Shown here: positions 1 through 5,094 of the stretch, piece after piece
Position numbering within the stretch: the first letter of the stretch is position 1
Layout of the letters: the number at the start of each line of letters is the position of its first letter
NCBI GenBank assembly: GCA_025351985.1
Contig: JANXUW010000169.1
Coordinates: 1 to 5,094, forward strand
DNA: 5,094 nucleotides
Direction of reading: 5' to 3'
From: Pseudolysobacter sp.
GTDB taxonomy: Bacteria; Pseudomonadota; Gammaproteobacteria; Xanthomonadales; Rhodanobacteraceae
Program-made: the position numbers and the translations under genes
Notes under the pieces: model-generated
Seen by the model: only the letters and a program-made list of their open reading frames with translations
Databases searched by the model: none
Told to the model about the DNA's origin: nothing

Positions 1-6
1 AAAATA

Positions 7-351
7 ATGGAAATTGATGACACCAAACTCGATGTCGAAAAAGCCACATCGCAAATTTTCGCGCGCGCACTCCGCGAGCTGAACAACTCGACGGGAAACG
101 CTCGTACTGAAGTGAGAAGTGCTTTGCTCAAAGCAGCCAGACACATCAGTGCAAGTGCGAGGCAAACGGCATCAAGCATGGGTGTGAATCTGCGCGCCAG
201 TGCAATGAAAAATAACGTGGCGAGTTACACCCGGTCCCATCCATTTGTGATGCTCGGTGGCGCATTTGTCGCGGGCTTGATGATTTCGCAGGCACTGCAC
301 AGAGCAAAACGCAAAACGTTTGAGGCAGCCGCCAGTCACGAAGAGGAATGA
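7..351 (+). CDS. DUF883/ElaB/YqjD-like membrane-anchored small protein
   Basis: This 114-residue protein has a hydrophilic, probably helical N-terminal three quarters (residues 1-75, rich in Ala, Arg, Lys, Ser). A single hydrophobic segment follows at about 78-96, then a short charged tail ending in HEEE. The stretch around SYTRSHPFVMLGGAFVAGL resembles the C-terminal end of DUF883/ElaB/YqjD/YgaM proteins, where a 'rxNPw...G.a.G.llG' pattern leads into the inner-membrane helix. In E. coli such proteins are C-tail-anchored, stationary-phase-induced and ribosome-associated; whether that holds here is inference. The usual Arg-rich end after the helix is partly present (HRAKRK). The start is the ATG six bases from the left edge, so no ribosome binding site can be checked, and the frame is open to the edge. 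By my count GC is near 52 %, below the formate dehydrogenase genes. It converges with the next gene across 15 bases. Confidence 0.62.
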   Translation: MEIDDTKLDVEKATSQIFARALRELNNSTGNARTEVRSALLKAARHISASARQTASSMGVNLRASAMKNNVASYTRSHPFVMLGGAFVAGLMISQALHRAKRKTFEAAASHEEE

Positions 352-366
352 TCGTCAGTGTGTAAC

Positions 367-849
367 TCAAAGTCCCAGCGAATGCGCGTCACTTGTCGCC
401 ACGACCGGCATAAAACGTTTGGCGAAAAACGCGATGATCAGGCCATACAGCAGCATCAAGACGATATCCGAGATGTGCGCGGAAATCACGAATGGCTTGC
501 TTGATGCAGCGGCAGAAAACGGGACAACGACATCGTTCATGACGAAGAAAGTAATGAATCCGTAAGCCAGCCCGCAGGGAATCCAGTGACGCGTCAATAC
601 CGTAGTACGCATGCTGGCGGCGACATAGATCGCCGCGATCAGCAGCGACATCAGCCATTGCAGCAGCATGCCCAGCGCCGACGCCGGCAGGCCGCCTGCG
701 AAGGCCGCCTGCTTGCCAAGCACACCGCTGGCGACGACCCTCAGAATAAGTAGCGGATCGACCAAATTGACCGTCGACACCAATACGATATCGAGCGTGC
801 CCGCGATCAGGCCGCCGAAGATAATCGCTTTCAAGATACGATGTTGCAG
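367..849 (-). CDS. four-helix integral membrane protein of unknown function
   Basis: From a CTG start at 849 this gives 160 residues, almost all hydrophobic. Helices are predicted by eye at about 5-27, 52-78, 88-111 and 122-142, with a basic C-terminal boundary (FFAKRF) and a short polar tail. It resembles a family of roughly 150-residue uncharacterised proteobacterial membrane proteins with a GGL.AGTLDI segment in helix 1, a GGLP...LLQW segment before helix 2 and a FVMN.VVVP segment in helix 3. I recall no function and give none. The CTG start is chosen because AAGGGAG lies five bases upstream and the product begins (M)QHRILKAI, just before helix 1, as family members do. Alternatives are GTG at 888 (AGGA nine bases upstream, 173 residues) and TTG at 966 (199 residues, no Shine-Dalgarno, extension not family-like). 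The gene is divergent from the cardiolipin synthase gene and ends 15 bases from the preceding convergent gene. Confidence 0.7.
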   Translation of the reverse strand: MQHRILKAIIFGGLIAGTLDIVLVSTVNLVDPLLILRVVASGVLGKQAAFAGGLPASALGMLLQWLMSLLIAAIYVAASMRTTVLTRHWIPCGLAYGFITFFVMNDVVVPFSAAASSKPFVISAHISDIVLMLLYGLIIAFFAKRFMPVVATSDAHSLGL

Positions 850-1033
850 GGGTGCTCCCTTCTGCCAAATCCTGGCAATCGCGCACACGAAATTCGATCC
901 TGCCAGTGTAGTATTCGAGATGGAAATGCCGGTGACGAAAATACCTTTGGTGTGCAACAAAAACAATCTTGCAAGGCGAGTTGCGCAATGATCAATGCTG
1001 GCAAATTCTTCTGCTTGTTAGGCGTGACCGCCG
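850..1033. other. divergent intergenic region
   Basis: This non-coding stretch separates the minus-strand membrane protein gene from the plus-strand cardiolipin synthase gene and must hold both promoters. It contains the promoter candidate at 938-966 and an 8-base palindrome TTGCGCAA near 981-988. I see no convincing plus-strand -35/-10 pair. The best attempt, TTGCGC then AATTCT at 17-base spacing, matches poorly. No RNA gene, riboswitch or repeat is recognisable. If the membrane protein really starts at 966, most of this region would be coding. Confidence 0.5.
938..966 (-). promoter_or_regulatory. weak sigma70-like promoter candidate for the membrane protein gene
   Basis: On the minus strand TTGTTT (966-961) and TATTTT (943-938) are separated by 17 bases. 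They match the -35 consensus at 3 of 6 positions and the -10 consensus at 4 of 6. A transcript would begin near 931, upstream of the GTG (888) and CTG (849) starts but downstream of the TTG at 966, which agrees with a shorter protein. The match is weak and could be chance in this relatively AT-rich stretch. Confidence 0.25.
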
Positions 1034-2500
1034 ATGCACCGATCGCTTTGCGCGAACCATCCCATGCATTTTGATCTGCTACAAATCAGCACGCTGGTGA
1101 TCGCGATCCATGCGCTTGGCATGATCGCCGCCGGGCACGCGATCATGTCAGTGCGCACATCGCAGGGCGCGGTTGCTTGGGCCATTGCGCTCGCCGGTTT
1201 GCCTTATTTCACGCTGATTCCGTATCTGTTTCTCGGGCGCACGCGTTTCACCGGCTACGTGCGCAAGCGACGCCAGCGTAATAGTCAGATGCGCGGCGAC
1301 AGCACCGAACCGAACTGGCGCGAAATGCACGAGCAGATGGAGATCCCCGGCGTTACACCGCTGCACCCGGGAATTCGTGCACTGACCGCGTTGACCGGCA
1401 TGCCTTTTCTGCCCGGCAACGAGGTCGCTTTGCTGATCGATGGCGCCCGGACTTTCGCAGCGATCTTCGCAGCGATCGAAGCGGCGAAAAGTTACGTGAT
1501 GGTGCAGTTTTTCATCGTGCGCGACGATCATCTCGGACGCAGCCTGCGCGATCTGCTGATCCGCAAAAGCGCCGCCGGCGTGTCGGTTTATTTTCTCTAC
1601 GACGGCATCGGCAGTTACAGCCTGCCGGGGCGTTACATCACCGAGTTGAAGGATGGCGGCGTACACATTCGCGAGTTCGCAACCAAACGCCGAATCGTCA
1701 ATCGTTTCCAGTTGAACTTTCGCAATCATCGCAAGACCGTGGTCGTGGATGGTCAATGCGCACTGATCGGCGGCTTGAATGTCGGTGTGGAATATCTCGG
1801 CGAGGCACCGCCGCTGTCGCCGTGGCGCGATACCCATATCGAAGTGCGCGGACCGGCCGTTGCGTGCATCCAGATCACCTTTCTCGAAGACTGGTATTGG
1901 GTCACGCAAAAGCTGCCGGTGATCGAGCAACCACGTCCGCTCAAGGATGCCGGCATGTATTGCCAGCTGATCCCGAGCGGCCCGGCCGACAGCCAGGAAA
2001 CATGCTCGCTGTTTTTTGTCGAGGCAATCAATTCCGCACGCGAACGCGTGTGGATCACGACACCGTATTTTGTCCCCGACGAATCGGTATTTGCGGCGCT
2101 GCGACTGGCAGTCTTACGCGGCGTGCAGGTGCGCATATTGATGCCGAGCCGGCCCGTCCATCGAGTCAGTTTTGAGGCCGGATTGCTGTATGCCCACGAT
2201 GCGGTGCGTGCGGGAATCGAGGTTTACCGTTATCTGCCCGGATTCATGCATCAGAAGGTGATTTTAGTCGACGATGTCGCGGCCGCGATCGGCACCGCCA
2301 ATCTCGACAATCGATCGTTGCGTCTGAATTTCGAGCTGATGCTGTTGACCGTCGATCGCGGTTTTGCCAACGCGGTCGAGCAAATGTTGCTGACCGATTT
2401 TTCGCATTCGAAACGCGTGCATGCCGGCGACTATTTGCGCGCTCCGGCGTGGCGCCGCTTCGGCATGCACGTGGCACGGCTGTTTGCGCCGATACTTTGA
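1034..2500 (+). CDS. cls: cardiolipin synthase, phospholipase D superfamily
   Basis: This enzyme condenses two phosphatidylglycerol molecules into cardiolipin and glycerol at the inner membrane. The 488 residues match the usual length (E. coli ClsA is 486). Two hydrophobic segments lie at about 16-38 and 46-68, the second ending in YLFLGR, as in the N-terminal membrane anchor of the family. Both catalytic HKD motifs are intact. The first has H232, K234 and D239, followed by the GGLN segment at 246-249. The second has H406, K408 and D413, followed by GTANLDNRS at 420-428. The conserved ITTPYFVPDE segment is at 341-350, and the C-terminus (ARLFAPIL) is typical. The ATG at 1034 is used because TAGG lies 11 bases upstream. 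The ATG at 1064 (478 residues, MHFDLLQIST) has no Shine-Dalgarno but begins just before the first helix and is equally plausible. The gene stands alone, divergent from its left neighbour and convergent with fdsD. Whether it is ClsA-like or ClsB-like in vivo is not tested, but the N-terminal helices favour ClsA. Confidence 0.95.
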   Translation: MHRSLCANHPMHFDLLQISTLVIAIHALGMIAAGHAIMSVRTSQGAVAWAIALAGLPYFTLIPYLFLGRTRFTGYVRKRRQRNSQMRGDSTEPNWREMHEQMEIPGVTPLHPGIRALTALTGMPFLPGNEVALLIDGARTFAAIFAAIEAAKSYVMVQFFIVRDDHLGRSLRDLLIRKSAAGVSVYFLYDGIGSYSLPGRYITELKDGGVHIREFATKRRIVNRFQLNFRNHRKTVVVDGQCALIGGLNVGVEYLGEAPPLSPWRDTHIEVRGPAVACIQITFLEDWYWVTQKLPVIEQPRPLKDAGMYCQLIPSGPADSQETCSLFFVEAINSARERVWITTPYFVPDESVFAALRLAVLRGVQVRILMPSRPVHRVSFEAGLLYAHDAVRAGIEVYRYLPGFMHQKVILVDDVAAAIGTANLDNRSLRLNFELMLLTVDRGFANAVEQMLLTDFSHSKRVHAGDYLRAPAWRRFGMHVARLFAPIL

Positions 2501-2508
2501 TCGGTCGC
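2486..2508. other. hairpin spanning convergent stop region
   Basis: GCGCCGAT (2486-2493) can pair with ATCGG-T-CGC (2500-2508) around a six-base ACTTTG loop. This gives eight pairs with one bulged T. The hairpin covers the cls stop codon and lies seven bases beyond the fdsD stop on the other strand. Neither side has a T-tract in the right position, so it is not a classical intrinsic terminator. It could protect or define mRNA 3' ends for the two convergent genes, or be chance. Confidence 0.3.
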
Positions 2509-2515
2509 GATACGC

Positions 2516-2770
2516 TCAGACGGTTTCTTTGGTCGCATCCGTTTCGAGGCGCAACACCGCTTCGCGCGCCAGCGTGCTCATGCCCTCGCCGCCTGCATGC
2601 AGGTGCGCGATGATGTGCTGACGCATGCGCGGCACCCAGAAGCTGCGGATATGTTTCGCCACCGAAGTCACCGCGACTTCGTGATCGGCTTCGGACTGGA
2701 AAAAATTGCAGATGTCGTTGGCCATCTGCACCAGATGTTCGTACTTCGCATGCGCAGGTTTTTCGCTCAT
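2516..2770 (-). CDS. fdsD: NAD-dependent formate dehydrogenase delta subunit
   Basis: This 84-residue protein matches the small FdsD family. The signature is visible as HLV-type helix, LVQMANDICNFF (residues 13-24), then the VAKHIRSFWVPRMRQ segment at 37-51, and GGEGMSTLAREAV toward the end. FdsD is known from Cupriavidus and Rhodobacter fds operons as a small cytoplasmic subunit needed for active enzyme; it carries no cofactor motif and none is seen here. Its ATG overlaps the TGA of fdhD in an ATGA tetranucleotide (2767-2770), and there is no strong Shine-Dalgarno, so translation probably depends on coupling to fdhD. It is the last gene of the operon and converges with cls across 15 bases. 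The C-terminal tail after about residue 70 (LETDATKETV) is polar and probably variable. Confidence 0.92.
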   Translation of the reverse strand: MSEKPAHAKYEHLVQMANDICNFFQSEADHEVAVTSVAKHIRSFWVPRMRQHIIAHLHAGGEGMSTLAREAVLRLETDATKETV

Positions 2771-3639
2771 TTCGATCTGCCCGGCGGTTCGCTGACGATG
2801 CGCTGTGGATGCGTGTAGATGACGTGGCTTTGCGGCCGTGCAAAACCGAGCAGGCTCATATTGGCCTGATCGGCGACACGAATCGCCAATGCCGTCGGCG
2901 CGGAAATCGCGGCCATCAGACTAATGCCAACGTTTACTGCCTTGAGCGCCATTTCGTAGCTCGCGCGACTCGTGATCAGTAAAAATCCCGCACCGAAATC
3001 AATCTCGATCCGCGTCAATGCGCCGATGAGTTTGTCCAACGCATTATGCCGCCCGACATCCTCGCGCAGCATCGTGATCACACCATCGGGTGTGGCCCAC
3101 GCCGCGGCGTGCGTCGCGCCGGTCACGGCATTGATCGACTGCTGATCGTGCAGGTTTGTGAGCGCCTTTTTCAGTGCCGCTTCGTTGATGAACACGCCTT
3201 CGCCGACCATCGCCGGCGCGCGCAACACCTGCGCGATATCCTGCGTGCCGCAGATGCCGCAACCGCTGCGACCGACCATATTCCGACCTTGCAGCAATAA
3301 CGCCGCGTGGCGTTTTTCCGGAATCTGCATGAGCACGCGTACCGCATCGCTGGCGTATTCGATTTCGATCGATTGCAACTCCTGCACAGCCTCGATCAAT
3401 CCTTCGCTCAGCGAAAATCCGAGCGCAAAATCGTCGAGGTTTTGCGGCGTTGCCATCATCACTACATGCGCCGTGCCGTTGTAGATCAGCGCGACCGGAA
3501 TTTCCTCGGCGATGCAATCGCGCTGGATGACGGTCTGGCCATCGCGCGAGCGCTGCACATCGCGCTGCACAAACGCCGCAAGCACCGATGGCGCCGCGGT
3601 ATCTTCCAGTGAAATCGATTCAGCGGACGGCGACAACAT
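2767..3639 (-). CDS. fdhD: formate dehydrogenase accessory sulfurtransferase FdhD/FdsC
   Basis: FdhD passes sulfur from an IscS-type cysteine desulfurase to the bis-MGD molybdenum cofactor before it is inserted into formate dehydrogenase; in fds operons the gene is also called fdsC. The 290-residue product carries the family's sulfur-transfer CxxC as GRSGCGICG (C127 and C130). Other conserved segments are EEIPVALIYNG (45-55), NLDDFALGFSLSEGL (67-81), REDVGRHNALDKLIG (192-206), TSRASYEM (223-230) and the nucleotide-binding-like end around 250-277. The ATG at 3639 is preceded by AAGG with a six-base spacer, and gives a length close to the family norm (about 265-285). The frame stays open far upstream, but that part lies inside fdsA and is not FdhD-like. 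The start overlaps the end of fdsA by 20 bases and the stop overlaps the fdsD start by 4 bases, indicating an operon with probable translational coupling. It acts in the cytoplasm. Confidence 0.95.
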   Translation of the reverse strand: MLSPSAESISLEDTAAPSVLAAFVQRDVQRSRDGQTVIQRDCIAEEIPVALIYNGTAHVVMMATPQNLDDFALGFSLSEGLIEAVQELQSIEIEYASDAVRVLMQIPEKRHAALLLQGRNMVGRSGCGICGTQDIAQVLRAPAMVGEGVFINEAALKKALTNLHDQQSINAVTGATHAAAWATPDGVITMLREDVGRHNALDKLIGALTRIEIDFGAGFLLITSRASYEMALKAVNVGISLMAAISAPTALAIRVADQANMSLLGFARPQSHVIYTHPQRIVSEPPGRSK

Positions 3640-5094
3640 GCTTGGCCTTATCGAGCATTTCCTGCTGCGCTTCGCTGAATTCGTGGTAGCGTTTTTGCCA
3701 TTCCGAAGGCTGGCTGACGCGTGTGATCTCGACCGCGGTAACCTTGTATTCCGGGCAATTGGTGGCCCAGTCGGAGTTGTCGGTGGTGATGACGTTCGCG
3801 CCCGAACCCGGGAAATGGAACGTGGTGTAGACCACGCCCGGCTGCATGCGCTCGCTGACCAAGGCGCGCAGAACGGTTTCGCCGGCGCGACTCTGGATGC
3901 CGACCCAGTCGCCGCTCTTGATGCCACGATCTTCGGCGTCTTGCGCATGCAGTTCGAGGCGGTCTTCGGCATGCCAGGCATTGTTCTCGGTGCGGCGCGT
4001 TTGTGCGCCGACGTTGTATTGCGACAGGATACGGCCGGTGGTGAGAATCAGCGGATATTTGCCGTTGACGCGCTCGCGCGTCGGCACGTATTCGGTCACG
4101 AGGAAACGGCCCTTGCCGCGCACGAATTCATCCACGTGCATGATCGGCGTGCCTTCGGGATGTTCGGCATTGCACGGCCACTGGATGCTGCCGAGTTCGT
4201 TGATGCGCGCAAAACTCACGCCCTGGAAAGTCGGTGTGAGACGCGCGATCTCATCCATGATTTCCGAGGCATGCGTGTATTGCATGGGATAACCGAGTGC
4301 GTTCGACAGCAGCTGCGTGATCTCCCAGTCGGCATAACCGCCCGGCGCATTCATCACCTTGCGCACGAGTGAAATGCGACGTTCGGCGTTGGTGAAGGTG
4401 CCGTCTTTTTCGAGGAACGACGAACCCGGCAAAAACACGTGCGCGAACTTCGCGGTTTCGTTGAGGAACAGATCCTGCACCACCACACATTCCATCGCAC
4501 CGAGCGCGGCGTGCACGTGCTGGATATTCGGATCGGACTGCGCGATATCTTCGCCTTCGATGTACAACGCCTTGAACTCGCCATCGAGCGCAGCCTCGAA
4601 CATGTTCGGGATGCGCAGGCCCGGTTCCGACTGCAGCGGCACGCCCCACGCTTGCTCGAACTGGTGGCGCACAGCGTCGCCGGATACGTGCCGGTAACCC
4701 GGAAATTCATGCGGGAACGAACCCATGTCGCACGAGCCCTGCACGTTGTTCTGGCCTCGCAGCGGATTCACGCCGACACCTTCGCGACCGATATTGCCGG
4801 TCGCCATCGCGAGGTTGGCGATGCCCATCACCATCGTCGAACCCTGGCTGTGTTCCGTCACGCCGAGGCCGTAATAAATCGCGCCATTGCCACCGGTCGC
4901 GTACAAGCGTGCGGCGGCGCGAACCTCCGCAGCGGGCACGCCGGTGACGGCTTCCATTTCTTCCGGCGAGTTGCGCAGTTCGGCGACGAATGAGCGCCAC
5001 TTGTCGAACGATTCTTTCTCGCAACGTTGCGCAACGAATGCTTCGTTGACCAGACCTTCGGCGACGATGACATGGGCGAGACTGTTGATCAGCG
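3620..5094 (-). CDS. fdsA: NAD-dependent formate dehydrogenase alpha subunit (partial, C-terminal half)
   Basis: This is the molybdenum catalytic subunit that oxidises formate to CO2 and passes electrons through FeS clusters to the FdsB/FdsG NADH module. The frame is open to the right edge; 490 residues are present, beginning LINSLAHVIVAEGLVNEAFV. The family is about 950 residues long, so roughly the N-terminal half is missing, including the 2Fe-2S and 4Fe-4S clusters and the catalytic Cys/Sec. In fragment numbering, visible family segments are GLGVTEHSQGS (75-85), RGQNNVQGSCDMG (112-124), the GEDIAQSDPN segment at about 180-189, LPGSSFLEKDGTFTNAERR (221-239) and LTTGR (350-354). The C-terminal molybdopterin-dinucleotide-binding domain (about 345-460) includes RGIKSGDWV and the FPGSGANVITTD segment. 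The ATG at 4957 is internal. The position ahead of fdhD and fdsD distinguishes this soluble NAD-linked enzyme from E. coli FdhF- or FdnG-type enzymes. No disruption is seen. Confidence 0.93.
   Translation of the reverse strand, partial: LINSLAHVIVAEGLVNEAFVAQRCEKESFDKWRSFVAELRNSPEEMEAVTGVPAAEVRAAARLYATGGNGAIYYGLGVTEHSQGSTMVMGIANLAMATGNIGREGVGVNPLRGQNNVQGSCDMGSFPHEFPGYRHVSGDAVRHQFEQAWGVPLQSEPGLRIPNMFEAALDGEFKALYIEGEDIAQSDPNIQHVHAALGAMECVVVQDLFLNETAKFAHVFLPGSSFLEKDGTFTNAERRISLVRKVMNAPGGYADWEITQLLSNALGYPMQYTHASEIMDEIARLTPTFQGVSFARINELGSIQWPCNAEHPEGTPIMHVDEFVRGKGRFLVTEYVPTRERVNGKYPLILTTGRILSQYNVGAQTRRTENNAWHAEDRLELHAQDAEDRGIKSGDWVGIQSRAGETVLRALVSERMQPGVVYTTFHFPGSGANVITTDNSDWATNCPEYKVTAVEITRVSQPSEWQKRYHEFSEAQQEMLDKAKHVVAVR

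Noticed and set aside
389..988. 199-residue minus-strand frame overlapping the membrane protein gene
   Set aside because: It is very rich in Arg, His and Cys with no recognisable pattern. The competing frame 367-849 encodes clean transmembrane helices and a family-like sequence, so this is a shadow.
1148..1930. 260-residue frame antisense to cls
   Set aside because: cls is certain from both HKD motifs. The antisense frame has no recognisable domain and follows from codon bias on the other strand.
2244..2843. 199-residue minus-strand frame across the end of cls, fdsD and fdhD
   Set aside because: It is an Arg- and Ser-rich low-complexity shadow crossing three well-supported genes.
3640..3981. 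Possible 114-residue N-terminal extension or fusion on FdhD
   Set aside because: The extension is an out-of-frame reading of the fdsA 3' end, with Ser/Arg/Pro-rich shadow composition. The ATG at 3639 has a good Shine-Dalgarno and gives the normal FdhD length.
3512..4372. 286-residue plus-strand frame antisense to fdsA and fdhD
   Set aside because: It lies wholly opposite conserved FdsA and FdhD sequence and shows no domain. Long antisense frames are common in GC-rich genes.
4955..4957. ATG at 4957 as the start of a short formate dehydrogenase protein
   Set aside because: The frame continues to the window edge with family-like sequence (LINSLAHVIVAEGLVNEAFV), so this Met is internal to FdsA.
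5021..5030. Perfect 10-base palindrome GCAACGTTGC
   Set aside because: It lies inside fdsA coding sequence, encodes ordinary residues, and such palindromes are expected by chance at this length.
1..5094. Mobile elements, CRISPR arrays, tRNAs, attachment sites or a novel defence-type system
   Set aside because: I saw no direct or inverted terminal repeats, regularly spaced repeats, tRNA-like folds, transposase or integrase fragments, or clusters of unknown genes. The genes are housekeeping or metabolic types plus one unknown membrane protein.

Overview
The window looks like ordinary chromosomal DNA from a moderately GC-rich proteobacterium. Coding density is high, overall GC is around 55-60 %, and the recognisable families are proteobacterial. 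A gamma- or betaproteobacterium is most likely. A Xanthomonadales/Rhodanobacteraceae-type host is a guess from the style of the cardiolipin synthase and the four-helix membrane protein, and cannot be proved from this sequence.

Layout, left to right. (1) 7-351 (+): a short protein with one C-terminal membrane helix, of the DUF883/ElaB/YqjD type. (2) 367-849 (-), converging on gene 1: a small four-helix integral membrane protein of unknown function, whose start is best placed at a CTG codon. (3) About 850-1033: a divergent intergenic region with one weak sigma70-like promoter candidate for gene 2. (4) 1034-2500 (+): a full-length phospholipase-D-type cardiolipin synthase with both HKD motifs intact. 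(5) 2516-5094 (-), converging on gene 4: the 3' end of an NAD-dependent molybdenum formate dehydrogenase operon. In transcription order this is fdsA (alpha subunit, C-terminal half only, cut by the right edge), fdhD/fdsC (sulfurtransferase chaperone) and fdsD (delta subunit).

The three formate dehydrogenase genes form one functional unit. FdsA carries the bis-MGD molybdenum site that oxidises formate to CO2. FdhD supplies the sulfido ligand of the cofactor and FdsD is an accessory subunit needed for active enzyme. They overlap by 20 and 4 bases, so they are probably translationally coupled. The order A-C-D matches the end of the fdsGBACD operons known from Cupriavidus and Rhodobacter, so fdsB and fdsG would be expected beyond the right edge. 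The left half holds three membrane-associated proteins with no evident link to formate metabolism.

No mobile element, CRISPR array, RNA gene or convincing novel system is visible. The points worth a second look are modest: a probable CTG start, a hairpin spanning two convergent stop codons, and a local excess of GATC sites in the cardiolipin synthase gene.
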